Shown: positions 16,670 to 26,796 of the stretch, piece by piece
Numbering within the stretch: position 1 is the stretch's first letter
Layout: the number at the start of each line of letters is the position of its first letter
Origin: Pseudomonas sp. GM49
GTDB taxonomy: Bacteria > Pseudomonadota > Gammaproteobacteria > Pseudomonadales > Pseudomonadaceae
Direction: 5' to 3'
NCBI RefSeq assembly: GCF_000282355.1
Contig: NZ_AKJL01000073.1
Span: 25,686-89,685, forward strand
DNA: 64,000 nucleotides
Translations under genes and position numbers: made by a program
Notes under the pieces: generated by a model
The model's database searches: none
Told to the model about the DNA's origin: nothing
Seen by the model: only the letters and a program-made list of their open reading frames with translations

Positions 16670-18100
16670 ATGACTGCTGAAATTTCCTACCTGCAGAACC
16701 TACAGCAGCCGCTGGAAGAGCTTCAGGCCCTGTTCGACGCTCAGCGTGCCGCCTACGCCGCCAACCCGATGCCTCCGGCTGCGCAGCGCCTGCAATGGCT
16801 CAAGGCGCTAAAGGATTTGTTGAACAATGAACGCCAGGCCCTGATCGATGCGATCAGCCAGGACTTCAGTCATCGCAGCGCCGATGAAACCCTGCTCGCC
16901 GAGCTGATGCCTAGCCTGCACGGCATCCATTACGCCAGCAAACACCTCAAGGGCTGGATGCGAGCCTCGCGGCGCAAGGTGGGCGCAGCATTCCAGCCAG
17001 CGTCGGCCAAAGTCGTTTACCAACCGCTGGGCGTGGTCGGGATCATCGTGCCGTGGAACTACCCGCTGTACCTGGCCATCGGTCCGTTGGTCGGTGCGCT
17101 GTCGGCGGGCAATCGGGTGATGCTCAAGCTCAGTGAATCGACTCCCGCGACCGGCTTGCTGATGAAGCAGTTGCTGGCGCGCATCTTCCCCGAAGACCTG
17201 GTTTGCGTGGTCTTGGGCGAGGCCGATATGGGCGTGGCGTTTTCACGCCTGCCGTTCGATCACCTGCTGTTCACCGGTGCCACCAGCATCGGCAGACATG
17301 TGATGCGCGCCGCCGCGGAAAACCTGACCCCGGTAACCCTGGAGCTGGGCGGCAAGTCCCCGGCCATCGTTTCCCGCGACGTGCCGCTCAAGGACGCCGC
17401 CGAGCGCATCGCCTTCGGCAAGACCTTGAACGCTGGCCAGACCTGCGTGGCCCCGGATTATGTACTGGTGCCGGAGGATCGCGTCGGAGGCTTCGTCGAG
17501 GCCTATCGCACGGCTGTTTGCGGCTTTTATCCGACGCTGGCCGACAACCCGGACTACACCGCGATCATCAATGAACGACAACTGGCACGCCTCAACGGCT
17601 ATATCAGCGACGCCACCAGCAAAGGTGCGCTGCTGATGCCACTGTTCGACCAGGGCCAGGGCCGCCGCATGAGCCATAGCCTGCTGCTCAATGTCACTGA
17701 CGACATGACGGTGATGCAGGACGAGATCTTCGGGCCGCTGCTGCCGATCGTGCCGTACAAGGATCTGGATCAGGCGTTTGCCTACATCAACCAGCGCCCG
17801 CGCCCACTGGCGCTGTATTACTTCGGCTACGACAAGCGCGAACAACAGCGCGTGCTGCACGAAACCCATTCCGGTGGCGTGTGCCTGAACGACACGCTGC
17901 TGCACGTCGCCCAGGACGACATGCCGTTCGGCGGCATCGGTGCCTCGGGCATGGGCCACTACCATGGCCATGAAGGTTTCCTGACCTTCAGCAAGGCCAA
18001 GGGCGTGCTGATCAAACAGCGGTTCAACGCGGCGAAACTGATCTACCCGCCGTACGGCAAATCCATCCAGAAGCTGATCCAGAAGCTGTTCATCCGCTAA
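16670..18100 (+). CDS. laoC: NAD(P)-dependent aldehyde dehydrogenase (LaoC / coniferyl-aldehyde dehydrogenase type)
   Basis: A 476-residue aldehyde dehydrogenase oxidising an aldehyde to a carboxylate. The catalytic glutamate is in TLELGGKSPAIV and the nucleophilic cysteine in NAGQTCVAPDYVL; the cofactor loop IIVPWNYPLYLAIGPL is also clear. Sequence relatives are commonly annotated coniferyl aldehyde dehydrogenase. Linkage to a TetR repressor, a Tat-signal small subunit and a GMC alcohol dehydrogenase matches the laoRCBA arrangement, where LaoC takes long-chain aldehydes to fatty acids. I infer that substrate class; the sequence alone does not prove it. Confidence 0.88.
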   Translation: MTAEISYLQNLQQPLEELQALFDAQRAAYAANPMPPAAQRLQWLKALKDLLNNERQALIDAISQDFSHRSADETLLAELMPSLHGIHYASKHLKGWMRASRRKVGAAFQPASAKVVYQPLGVVGIIVPWNYPLYLAIGPLVGALSAGNRVMLKLSESTPATGLLMKQLLARIFPEDLVCVVLGEADMGVAFSRLPFDHLLFTGATSIGRHVMRAAAENLTPVTLELGGKSPAIVSRDVPLKDAAERIAFGKTLNAGQTCVAPDYVLVPEDRVGGFVEAYRTAVCGFYPTLADNPDYTAIINERQLARLNGYISDATSKGALLMPLFDQGQGRRMSHSLLLNVTDDMTVMQDEIFGPLLPIVPYKDLDQAFAYINQRPRPLALYYFGYDKREQQRVLHETHSGGVCLNDTLLHVAQDDMPFGGIGASGMGHYHGHEGFLTFSKAKGVLIKQRFNAAKLIYPPYGKSIQKLIQKLFIR

Positions 18101-18128
18101 CGATCATCACCGTCGGGTAATAACAATA

Positions 18129-18674
18129 ATGAACCCAAGCCTGTCCGATTCACCCGCGCTGTCACGGCGCGGTCTGCTTAAATTCAGCCTCGGCGCCACC
18201 GCCTTTCTTGCCACTGCAGGGTTGGGCGCCAGCCTCAGCGGCTGTTCGTCAAGTGTCCCGGCCAGTGGTTTCACCACGTTACGCAGCGGCGATCTGCTGT
18301 TTTTGCGGGCGTTGATCCCGGTCATGCTCGACGGTGCCGTAACCCCCGAACGGATGCCCAAGGCTGTCGAGGGCACGCTTGAAAGCCTGGATTACAACCT
18401 CGCCCACCTGTCGCCGGAAATGCTCAAGTTGACCCGGCAACTTTTCGATGTGCTGGGCATGGCCGTGACCCGCGGACCGTTGACCGGGATCTGGGGCAGT
18501 TGGGAAAACGCCAGCGCCGACGATATCCGGCTGTTTCTGAACCGCTGGGAAAACAGCTCGTTGAGCCTGTTGCGCATGGGTCACAGTTCCTTGCTGCAAC
18601 TGGTGATGATGGCCTGGTACGGCCGCAAGGAATCGTGGGCGCATTGCGGGTATCCCGGGCCGCCAACGGTCTGA
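18129..18674 (+). CDS. laoB: Tat-signal small subunit (gluconate 2-dehydrogenase subunit 3-like), LaoB-like
   Basis: A 181-residue exported protein. The N terminus carries a twin-arginine motif (ALSRRGLLKFSLG) followed by a hydrophobic core and a lipobox-like LSGC, so export through Tat and possible lipidation are suggested. The mature part resembles the small subunit family of membrane-bound gluconate dehydrogenase. The GMC oxidoreductase encoded next has no signal of its own, so this subunit may carry it across the membrane by hitch-hiking, as known for related dehydrogenases. Confidence 0.78.
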   Translation: MNPSLSDSPALSRRGLLKFSLGATAFLATAGLGASLSGCSSSVPASGFTTLRSGDLLFLRALIPVMLDGAVTPERMPKAVEGTLESLDYNLAHLSPEMLKLTRQLFDVLGMAVTRGPLTGIWGSWENASADDIRLFLNRWENSSLSLLRMGHSSLLQLVMMAWYGRKESWAHCGYPGPPTV

Positions 18675-18685
18675 AATCGAGTCGA

Positions 18686-18715
18686 CCCCATCGCGAGCAA
18701 GCTCGCTCCCACACT
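18686..18715. repeat. Single REP element
   Basis: One copy of the palindrome (ATCGCGAGCAAGCTCGCTCC, then CACA) sits in the 78-base gap between the Tat-subunit gene and the GMC oxidoreductase gene, inside an apparent operon. Confidence 0.88.
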
Positions 18716-18752
18716 TGACCGTGTACCTCAATAATAAAAAGAGAACCCGAAG

Positions 18753-20348
18753 ATGCCCGTACCCGATCCGTTCCGCGAAGGCATGGCCCGAGGCTGGAAA
18801 ACCTGCAACGGCTCGCAACTGACCCAGGACCTGACACTCGAAGCGGACGTGGCGATCATCGGCAGCGGTGCCGGCGGCGGCACCACCGCCGAAATCCTCA
18901 GCGCGGCCGGCTACAAGGTGCTGCTGATCGAGGAAGGCCCACTCAAGACCAGCAGCGACTTCAAGATGCTCGAAGACCAGGCCTACAGCAGCCTCTATCA
19001 GGAAGGCATCGGCCGCATGAGCAAGGACGGCGCGATCACCATCCTCCAGGGCCGGGCGGTGGGCGGCACCACGCTGATCAACTGGACCTCCAGTTTCCGC
19101 ACCCCGGAGCCGACCCTGGAACACTGGGCCAAAGAACACAACGTCAAGGGCCACAGCCCGGCGGAAATGGCGCCGTGGTTCGAGAAAATGGAACAGCGTC
19201 TGGGCGTCGCGCCGTGGATGGTGCCGCCCAACGCCAACAATGATGTGATCCGCAAGGGTTGCCAGGAGCTGGGCTACAGCTGGCATGTCATCCCGCGCAA
19301 CGTTCGCGGCTGCTGGAACCTCGGCTACTGCGGCATGGGTTGCCCGACCAACGCCAAGCAATCGATGATGGTCACCACCATTCCGGCGACCCTGGAAAAA
19401 GGCGGCGAGCTGCTTTACCTGGCCCGCGCCGAAAAACTCACGATCAGCGGCGACAAGATCACGGGCCTGCAATGTTCGGCGATGGATGAACGCTGCGTCG
19501 CGCCGACCGGGCGCACCATCACGGTCAAGGCGCGGCATTTCGTGCTGGCCGGTGGTGGCATCAACAGCCCGGCCTTGCTGATGCGTTCCGGTGCGCCTGA
19601 CCCGCACAAAAGCCTGGGGAAACGCACGTTCCTGCACCCGGTGAACATGTCCGCTGCGTTGTTCGACGAAGTGGTCAACCCGTTCTACGGCGCGCCGCAG
19701 TCGATCTATTCTGACCATTTCCAGTGGCAGGACGGCACCACCGGCAAGATGTCCTACAAACTGGAAGTCCCGCCCCTGCACCCGGCGCTGGCCACGACGT
19801 TGCTCGGTGGTTTCGGCCAGGAAAACTCACAGCACATGGCCAATCTGCCCCATACCCACGCCATGCTGGCGTTGCTCCGGGACGGTTTTCACCCGGACAG
19901 CCCCGGTGGCAGCGTTCAATTGCGCAGCGATGACACGCCAGTGCTGGATTATCAGCTATCACCATACGCCTGGGATGGCTTACGCCGGGCATTCCACAGC
20001 ATGGCTGAGATCCAGTTTGCCGGTGGCGCCAAGGCCGTCATGCCGATGCACGCCGACGCCCGTTACGTGAAAACCCTCACCGAAGCCCGCACGCTGATCG
20101 ACGGCCTGAGCCTGGAGCTGTACCGCACACGCCTGGGCAGTGCCCATGTGATGGGCGGTTGTGCCATGGGTGAAGACCCGACAAAAGCGGTGACCGACAG
20201 CCTCGGCAGGCATCATCAACTGGGCAATCTGTCGATTCACGACGGCTCGCTGTTCCCCACCAGCATTGGCGCCAATCCGCAGCTATCGGTCTACGGGCTG
20301 ACGGCGCAACTGGCGACATCCCTGGCCGAGCGTTTAAAAAATCCATGA
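18753..20348 (+). CDS. laoA: GMC-family FAD-dependent alcohol dehydrogenase, LaoA-like
   Basis: A 531-residue glucose-methanol-choline oxidoreductase. The FAD-binding motif is DVAIIGSGAGGGTTAEIL at about residue 30, with GRAVGGTTLINWTSSFRTP further on as the family signature. The C-terminal block with GSAHVMGGCAMGEDP and ASIGANPQLSVYGLTA-like text (here TSIGANPQLSVYGLTAQLA) holds the catalytic His/Asn region. Context with laoR, laoC and laoB suggests oxidation of long-chain primary alcohols, delivering aldehyde to LaoC. coaD follows 115 bases downstream. Confidence 0.85.
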   Translation: MPVPDPFREGMARGWKTCNGSQLTQDLTLEADVAIIGSGAGGGTTAEILSAAGYKVLLIEEGPLKTSSDFKMLEDQAYSSLYQEGIGRMSKDGAITILQGRAVGGTTLINWTSSFRTPEPTLEHWAKEHNVKGHSPAEMAPWFEKMEQRLGVAPWMVPPNANNDVIRKGCQELGYSWHVIPRNVRGCWNLGYCGMGCPTNAKQSMMVTTIPATLEKGGELLYLARAEKLTISGDKITGLQCSAMDERCVAPTGRTITVKARHFVLAGGGINSPALLMRSGAPDPHKSLGKRTFLHPVNMSAALFDEVVNPFYGAPQSIYSDHFQWQDGTTGKMSYKLEVPPLHPALATTLLGGFGQENSQHMANLPHTHAMLALLRDGFHPDSPGGSVQLRSDDTPVLDYQLSPYAWDGLRRAFHSMAEIQFAGGAKAVMPMHADARYVKTLTEARTLIDGLSLELYRTRLGSAHVMGGCAMGEDPTKAVTDSLGRHHQLGNLSIHDGSLFPTSIGANPQLSVYGLTAQLATSLAERLKNP

Positions 20349-20376
20349 AAATAGCGATTATTCCCATCGTCTATAG

Positions 20377-21393
<1,017 letters not shown>

Positions 21394-21418
21394 ATGTTGT
21401 AGCGTTCTTTCGGGCGTC

Positions 21419-21496
21419 ATCGCGAGCAAGCTCGCTCCCACATTAGATCTGCGCCGTTCACAAATCCCCTGTGGGAGCGAGCTTGCTCGCGAAGGC
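21419..21496. repeat. REP pair, outward-facing
   Basis: A REP in complement orientation (ATCGCGAGCAAGCTCGCTCC) and one in direct orientation (GGGAGCGAGCTTGCTCGCGA) are separated by about 30 bases, so their tips point away from each other. Located between the ferredoxin gene and mutM, which converge. Confidence 0.88.
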
Positions 21497-21528
21497 GTCA
21501 TCAGCCTCACTGAAGCTATGACTGACTA

Positions 21529-22341
21529 TCAGCTCTGACAACGCGGGCAAAAGACGCTGGCACGCTGCCCGAGCTTCACTTCCCGCAGCCCCGTGCCACA
21601 GACCTTGCAGTGTTCGCCGCCGCGGCCGTACACGAACAGTTCCTGCTGGAAATAACCAGGCTGACCGTCACCGCCGATAAAGTCCCGCAGCGTGGTACCG
21701 CCGCGCTCGATGGCGGCCGCCAGGATGCGCTTGATCTCGATGGCCAGTTTCAAATACCGCGCACGGGAAATGCTCTTGGCTTCGCGGCGCGGGTCGATTC
21801 CAGCGGCGAACAACGCTTCGGTCGCATAGATATTGCCGACGCCCACCACCACCGCGTTATCCATGATGAACGGCTTGACCGCCATCGAACGTCCACGGGA
21901 CTGCTGGAACAGGCGCTCGCCGTCGAACAGGTCGGTCAGCGGCTCAGGTCCCAGGCGGATCAGCAATTCGTGATTGAGCGGATCGAGACTCCAGAGCATT
22001 GCGCCGAAACGTCGCGGGTCGGTGTAACGCAGGGCCAGGCCCGACTCCAGCTCGATGTCCACATGCTCATGCTTGGCCGCCGGCAACCCGGCCTCCACCA
22101 GACGCAAATTGCCTGACATGCCCAAATGGCTGATCAAGGTGCCGACTTCGGCATTGATCAGCAGGTACTTGGCGCGCCGCTCCACCAGCACGATGCGCTG
22201 CCCGGACAAGCGCACATCGAGGTCTTCGGGAATTGGCCAGCGCAAGCGGCGCTCACGCACGATCACCCGGCTGACACGCTGGCCTTCCAGGTACGGCGCG
22301 ATGCCGCGACGGGTGGTTTCGACTTCTGGCAATTCAGGCAT
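21529..22341 (-). CDS. mutM: Formamidopyrimidine-DNA glycosylase MutM
   Basis: MutM removes 8-oxoguanine and formamidopyrimidines and cleaves the AP site. The 270-residue protein starts with the catalytic [13 protein letters not shown] block, whose Pro after Met is the nucleophile. It continues with the helix-two-turn-helix region ([21 protein letters not shown]) and ends in a zinc finger, C-x2-C...C-x2-C ([20 protein letters not shown] then CPRC). All catalytic landmarks are intact. An HDOD gene lies 42 bases upstream in the same direction. Confidence 0.97.
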   Translation of the reverse strand: MPELPEVETTRRGIAPYLEGQRVSRVIVRERRLRWPIPEDLDVRLSGQRIVLVERRAKYLLINAEVGTLISHLGMSGNLRLVEAGLPAAKHEHVDIELESGLALRYTDPRRFGAMLWSLDPLNHELLIRLGPEPLTDLFDGERLFQQSRGRSMAVKPFIMDNAVVVGVGNIYATEALFAAGIDPRREAKSISRARYLKLAIEIKRILAAAIERGGTTLRDFIGGDGQPGYFQQELFVYGRGGEHCKVCGTGLREVKLGQRASVFCPRCQS

Positions 22342-22383
22342 GGCGCTCTCGGATCAGGCGCATGGCCTGGAAAGGTCCGGCAC

Positions 22384-23253
22384 TCAACGATGAGTGCCGA
22401 GGTCGCGGATCGTCTGTTTGAGGGTCTCGAAGTCGTAGTCCGAGAGGCCGACATAGTCGAGCACCAGCGGCGCGATACTGTTCCACTCGTGATCTTCGGT
22501 CTGATTGCCCAACACCCGGTACGACGCACAAATGTGCTCGGCCATCTTCAGGATCGCCAGCAGGTTCTTCAACGCACTGTTGCGCGAAGATTCATCGCTG
22601 AATATCGCCAAAGCATTGTGGTGATTGGCGATCGCGGCGCTCACGTGTTCCGGCAGGCGCCAGGACTTGGCCGTGAAATACCCGACCACCGAATGATTGG
22701 TATTGAACACCAGGTTCTCCGTGTCCACCACCCGGCATTCGGTACTGGCGTTGGCATAGGCCTGCTCCAGAACGCCCATGTAGTCCGGGAAACGCTGGAG
22801 CATCAAGGGCACGCCGCAGTCGTGGAACAAGCCCAGGGCATACGCCTCGTCGCCATTTTCAACGCCGATGCGCTTGGCCAGGGTCAGGCAGGTCATCGCC
22901 ACGTCCTGAGCGGTGTCCCAGAAACGGTTCAGGGTGACAATGGTGTCGTCATTCATCTCGCCCTTGATCGACATCGCATTGATCAGGTTGATGACCGAGC
23001 GGCTGCCCAGCAGATTCACCGCACGCTGGATCGAGGCAATCTTGTTGCTCAGCCCGTAATACGGCGAATTGACGATCTTCAGCAGGGAACCGGAAAGGCC
23101 CGGATCCTGGGATATCAGCTTGGCAATGACTTCCAGATCCGGGTCGGGCATGTACTGCTCCATCTGCAAATCCACCATGATCTGCGGCTGGGCCGGTACG
23201 CTGATGCCCTGCAGGGCTTGTTGGATCTGTTCGGAAGTCAGCTCTTGGGACAT
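22384..23253 (-). CDS. HDOD domain protein
   Basis: A 289-residue HDOD protein (HD-related output domain) without a visible partner domain. The start is the ATG at 23253 (MSQELTSEQIQQALQGISVP); a GTG two codons upstream is less likely. Domain landmarks are the SQDPGLSGSLLKIVNSPYYG segment (about 55-75), the SIQRAVNLLGSRSVINL helix and the LGLFHDCGVPLML block. HDOD proteins act in signalling and c-di-GMP or motility control in several bacteria, but the role here is unknown. It is transcribed towards mutM. Confidence 0.88.
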   Translation of the reverse strand: MSQELTSEQIQQALQGISVPAQPQIMVDLQMEQYMPDPDLEVIAKLISQDPGLSGSLLKIVNSPYYGLSNKIASIQRAVNLLGSRSVINLINAMSIKGEMNDDTIVTLNRFWDTAQDVAMTCLTLAKRIGVENGDEAYALGLFHDCGVPLMLQRFPDYMGVLEQAYANASTECRVVDTENLVFNTNHSVVGYFTAKSWRLPEHVSAAIANHHNALAIFSDESSRNSALKNLLAILKMAEHICASYRVLGNQTEDHEWNSIAPLVLDYVGLSDYDFETLKQTIRDLGTHR

Positions 23254-23374
23254 GTGCACACACTCTGGGTCAGACGGCGATTCTAACCTTTATGAAGTTG
23301 GATCCGACATACCAAATCGCAAGACAACACTCGCCACATGTCCACTTGCAGGCCAATCCGGGGGCTCAACACGC

Positions 23375-23380
23375 TATACT
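23375..23380 (+). promoter_or_regulatory. Candidate -10 element for the rlmI-like gene
   Basis: TATACT lies 27 bases before the methyltransferase start codon, in the divergent gap with the HDOD gene. No -35 hexamer at normal spacing is convincing. Confidence 0.3.
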
Positions 23381-23406
23381 CCCGCTCTTTTTTCCGGAGC
23401 GACGAC

Positions 23407-24603
23407 ATGTCCCTGCCTAGCCTGCGCCTCAAAGCCAACGCCGACCGTCGTCTGCGCAACGGTCACTTGTGGGTCTACAGCAACGAAATCGATGTAGCCG
23501 CTACGCCTTTGCACGGTTTCAAGGCCGGCGACCAGGCGATCCTCGAAGCCGCCGGCGGCAAGCCGCTGGGCATCGTTGCCATGAGCCCGAACAACCTGAT
23601 CTGCGCCCGTGTACTGTCGCGCGACATCAAGCTGCCGCTGGACAAATCGCTGCTGGTACACCGCCTGAACGTGGCCCTGTCGTTGCGCGATCGCCTGTTC
23701 GACAAGCCGTTCTATCGCCTGGTCTACGGCGACTCCGACCTGCTGCCAGGCTTGGTGGTTGACCGTTTCGGCGACATCCTCGTGGTGCAGATCGCCTCGG
23801 CGACCATGGAAGCCCATAAAGACGACGTGATTGCAGCGCTGACCCAAGTGCTCAAGCCGAGCGGCATCCTGTTCAAGAACGACTCCGCTGCCCGTGATGC
23901 CGAAGGCCTTAACCGCTACGTCGAAACCGTGTTCGGCCTGGTGCCGGAGTGGGTCGCGCTGGAAGAAAACGGCGTGAAATTCGAAGCACCGGTCATCCAG
24001 GGCCAGAAAACCGGCTGGTTCTACGACCACCGCATGAACCGCGCACGCCTGGCACCGTACGCCAAAGGCAAGCGCGTTCTGGACCTGTACAGCTACATCG
24101 GCGGTTGGGGCGTGCAGGCTGCTGCGTTCGGCGCCAGTGAAGTGTTCTGCGTCGACGCGTCGGCTTTCGCACTCGACGGTGTCGAGCGCAACGCCGCACT
24201 GAACGGTTTCGCCGAGAAAATGACCTGCATCGAAGGCGACGTGTTCGAAGCACTGAAAGAGCTGAAAGCCAGCGAAGAACGCTTCGACGTGATCGTGGCC
24301 GACCCGCCGGCGTTCATCAAACGCAAAAAAGACATGAAGAACGGCGAAGGCGCCTACCGCCGCCTGAACGAGCAAGCCATGCGCCTTCTGACCAAGGACG
24401 GCATCCTGGTCAGTGCATCGTGCTCGATGCACCTGCCGGAAGACGACCTGCAGAACATCCTGCTCACCAGCGCCCGCCACCTGGACCGCAATATCCAGAT
24501 GCTGGAACGTGGCGGCCAGGGGCCGGATCATCCGGTGCACCCTGCGATTGCTGAAACCCGCTACATCAAGAGCATTACTTGCCGCTTGCTGCCAAACAGC
24601 TAA
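23407..24603 (+). CDS. rlmI: 23S rRNA m5C methyltransferase (RlmI-like)
   Basis: A 398-residue SAM-dependent RNA methyltransferase. The N-terminal 80 residues form a PUA RNA-binding domain (RLRNGHLWVYSNEID). The Rossmann part has VLDLYSYIGGWGVQAAAFGA for SAM, ADPPAFIKRKKDMKNG as motif IV and ASCSMHLPEDD with the catalytic-type cysteine. E. coli RlmI modifies C1962 of 23S rRNA; the similarity in domain order supports the same activity. I chose the ATG at 23407 because a GGAG precedes it and PUA homology begins there. Confidence 0.88.
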   Translation: MSLPSLRLKANADRRLRNGHLWVYSNEIDVAATPLHGFKAGDQAILEAAGGKPLGIVAMSPNNLICARVLSRDIKLPLDKSLLVHRLNVALSLRDRLFDKPFYRLVYGDSDLLPGLVVDRFGDILVVQIASATMEAHKDDVIAALTQVLKPSGILFKNDSAARDAEGLNRYVETVFGLVPEWVALEENGVKFEAPVIQGQKTGWFYDHRMNRARLAPYAKGKRVLDLYSYIGGWGVQAAAFGASEVFCVDASAFALDGVERNAALNGFAEKMTCIEGDVFEALKELKASEERFDVIVADPPAFIKRKKDMKNGEGAYRRLNEQAMRLLTKDGILVSASCSMHLPEDDLQNILLTSARHLDRNIQMLERGGQGPDHPVHPAIAETRYIKSITCRLLPNS

Positions 24604-24614
24604 AACGCAAACCA

Positions 24615-24712
24615 ATGTAGGAGCGAGCTCGCGATGGTCGTAAACGATAACGTGGGAAGCCTGGTGCCCCGCGGTGTTCTCGGGTCCATCGCGAGCAGGC
24701 TCGCTCCTACAG
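24615..24712. repeat. REPIN, inward-facing pair (TGTAGGAG type)
   Basis: Arms TGTAGGAGCGAGCTCGCGAT and ATCGCGAGCAGGCTCGCTCC enclose a spacer with AACGATAACGTGGGAAGCCT and CCCCGCGGTGTTCTCGGGT, nearly the same as in the REPINs at 26.03 and 26.69 kb. The left arm lacks four bases of the palindrome. Confidence 0.9.
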
Positions 24713-24835
24713 AGGTTCCCGGCATCAAAACAGGAAGCCTCCTACAGCGCTTTTGATTGAACTCCCTGCGTCCCAGACTAGTATCGGTTTCTGGTTTCAA
24801 GCACGAACGCTTGATCACTCAGGAAAACAAAAACA

Positions 24836-26032
24836 ATGTCTGAGTCCTCTTACCCAGCTCTAAGTAGCGACCTGAAACGCAAACGGGCCTCCCGCTTTAT
24901 CCTCATTACCAACATCTCGTTGATCAGTTTTTTCCCGCTGAATATCCTCCTGCCTTCTTTTCCTGCCTTGGCCGGGGAATTCAACACTTCAACCGCAGAA
25001 ATCGCCCTATCAACCAGCCTGTTCACGCTGGTTTTTGCGATTTCTCAATTAATAACTGGCCCGCTCTCGGATAAGTGGGGCCGCAAGGAAGTTCTTCTTG
25101 GGTGCATCGTTGTTTCTACGCTCGGCTCGATAGGGTGCGTGCTGGCTACGGACTACCTGAGCTTCCTATTGTTTCGCGTCATCCAGGCAATCGGGTGTGG
25201 TTTCTTTGTGCTGGGTCATGCACTGGTGGAGGACTTGTTCGAAGAACAGGATCGCGCCCGAGTGCGAATTTATTACATGACACTGAGCGGCTCCTTTGTT
25301 GCACTGTCGCCGTTATTGGGATCATGGTTGCAAACCACGTTCGATTGGCAGGGAAGTTTTTATGGTTTTGCGCTCATGGCGCTCGGCATGTTTATCCATG
25401 CCCAAGTAATACTGCCCTCCAAAGCAGTCAGCCATCAAAGAACACCGGTTTCCGCTCTACGCACGCTGAATTCCATTGTTGGAAGTCGAGACTTCATCCG
25501 CTACTGGTGGATTGCCGCGTTAGTGTTTGCCTGTTATTTCGCATTGATCAGCGTGACGCCGCTGATTTTCATGGATGAGTTCAAGTTATCCGAATACCAG
25601 TACGCGCTGGTGCTTATGGTGTATGGGTTGGCTTATTTCCTTGGTGGAGTAGTTGCCAGCACCGTGCAGAAACACATCTCCCTCACGCTGCAAATCAACA
25701 TCGGGCTCGGATTGCTGGGTGCCGCCGGTGTGTTGTTAGCATTGATCGTCAATTATGAATTGATGACAACTATCACCCTGCTCATACCGATGCTGATCAG
25801 TGCTCTGGCAGTCACCCTTGTGCGACCTGCCGCAATTTCCGCAGCAATGTTGCTGTTCTCAAGCAGCGCCGGAACGGCAGCATCTGCAGGCAATAGCATT
25901 ATGTTCGTCACCGCCGCGGTCAGCAGCGCTGCGCTCGCACAAACCGGGCACAATTTGCTGATGACCATTGCTGTTGGCTTCATCGCCTTCAGCCTTTGGG
26001 GGTTGCTGACGAATGCCAGGATAGGGCACTGA
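24836..26032 (+). CDS. MFS drug/metabolite efflux transporter (DHA1, Bcr/CflA-like)
   Basis: A 398-residue inner-membrane protein with about 12 predicted spans. The MFS signature loop between spans 2 and 3 is GPLSDKWGRKEVLLG, and a second region reads LLFRVIQAIGCGFFVLGHAL, fitting the 12-span DHA1 group that includes Bcr and related multidrug exporters. The substrate cannot be inferred. The gene is visibly richer in A+T than its neighbours, with codons such as TTA, ATA and AGT more frequent. It is bracketed by two REPINs of one subfamily, suggesting later acquisition at this site. Confidence 0.85.
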   Translation: MSESSYPALSSDLKRKRASRFILITNISLISFFPLNILLPSFPALAGEFNTSTAEIALSTSLFTLVFAISQLITGPLSDKWGRKEVLLGCIVVSTLGSIGCVLATDYLSFLLFRVIQAIGCGFFVLGHALVEDLFEEQDRARVRIYYMTLSGSFVALSPLLGSWLQTTFDWQGSFYGFALMALGMFIHAQVILPSKAVSHQRTPVSALRTLNSIVGSRDFIRYWWIAALVFACYFALISVTPLIFMDEFKLSEYQYALVLMVYGLAYFLGGVVASTVQKHISLTLQINIGLGLLGAAGVLLALIVNYELMTTITLLIPMLISALAVTLVRPAAISAAMLLFSSSAGTAASAGNSIMFVTAAVSSAALAQTGHNLLMTIAVGFIAFSLWGLLTNARIGH

Positions 26033-26134
26033 CTGTAGGAGCGAGCTTGCTCGCGACGGTCGCCAACGATAACGCGGGTAGCCTGGTACCCCGCGGCGCT
26101 CTCGGGTCCATCGCGAGCAAGCTCGCTCCTACAT
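26033..26134. repeat. REPIN flanking the RAYT gene (left)
   Basis: Inward-facing arms TGTAGGAGCGAGCTTGCTCG and ATCGCGAGCAAGCTCGCTCC enclose a conserved spacer with AACGATAACGCGGGTAGCCT and GGTACCCCGCGGCGCTCTC. It sits about 90 bases before the transposase start codon. Confidence 0.93.
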
Positions 26135-26224
26135 TTACATGACATATCCAGAACCACTGTCACTGCGACAAGCACCCATTGCGTACCTATCGTTTCTCTT
26201 CACATCTCAGAAGAGGACAACGGA

Positions 26225-26683
26225 ATGTCCAACACGCCGAAAGCCCATAATTTACGTACCGGTCGTCATTCAGAGCCTGGTCGCATCTATCTCCTGACCG
26301 CGGTCACCCATGAACGGCAACCGATCTTCAACGATTGGCGCATGGGTCGTCTGGTGGTGCAGGAATTCAGAAAAGCTCAGGAAACCGGAAATGCCACTTC
26401 TATAGCCTGGGTGGTCATGCCGGACCACTTTCATTGGCTGGTGGAACTGCATAACGGTGATCTGCCAAAACTGATGCAAGCCACCAAATCCCGCTGTGCA
26501 CGACACATCAATCAGCAGCGAAGCCTGTGTGCACCTGTATGGCAAAAGGGTTACTTCGACCGGGCCTTGCGTCGCGAGGAAGATTTGAAAGCAGCCGCCC
26601 GATACATCATCGCCAACCCATTGCGCGCCGGGCTTGTCGCTCATGTAGGTGATTACTCGCTGTGGGATGCCATCTGGCTCTAA
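26225..26683 (+). CDS. REP-associated tyrosine transposase (RAYT), IS200/IS605-like Y1 family
   Basis: A 152-residue RAYT, the single-copy transposase-like enzyme credited with dispersing REP/REPIN sequences. The HUH metal motif is His68-Phe-His70 in VVMPDHFHWLVE. The catalytic tyrosine is likely Tyr127 in ARYIIANPLRAGL, and the GYFDRALRREED segment before it is typical. A GAGGA Shine-Dalgarno precedes the ATG. The frame is intact with no terminal inverted repeats of its own. REPINs with near-identical spacers lie on both sides, as usual for these domesticated transposases. Confidence 0.93.
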   Translation: MSNTPKAHNLRTGRHSEPGRIYLLTAVTHERQPIFNDWRMGRLVVQEFRKAQETGNATSIAWVVMPDHFHWLVELHNGDLPKLMQATKSRCARHINQQRSLCAPVWQKGYFDRALRREEDLKAAARYIIANPLRAGLVAHVGDYSLWDAIWL

Positions 26684-26693
26684 TACGTATTCC

Positions 26694-26796
26694 CTGTAGG
26701 AGCGAGCCTGATCGCGATGGTCGTCAACGATAACGCGGGAAACCTGGTACCCCGCGGCGCTCTCAGGTTTATCGCGAGCAGGCTCGCTCCTACAGA
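26694..26796. repeat. REPIN flanking the RAYT gene (right)
   Basis: Arms TGTAGGAGCGAGCCTGATCG (one mismatch in the core) and ATCGCGAGCAGGCTCGCTCC enclose a spacer with AACGATAACGCGGGAAACCT and GGTACCCCGCGGCGCTCTC, matching the left flank closely. It occupies part of the 361-base gap between the RAYT gene and ilvD. The rest (26797-27044) holds the upstream region of ilvD, where I see no clear promoter. Confidence 0.93.

Noticed and set aside
18279..19781. A 500-codon reverse frame opposite laoB and laoA
   Set aside because: Spans two well-supported plus-strand genes and the REP between them; composition is that of an antisense shadow.
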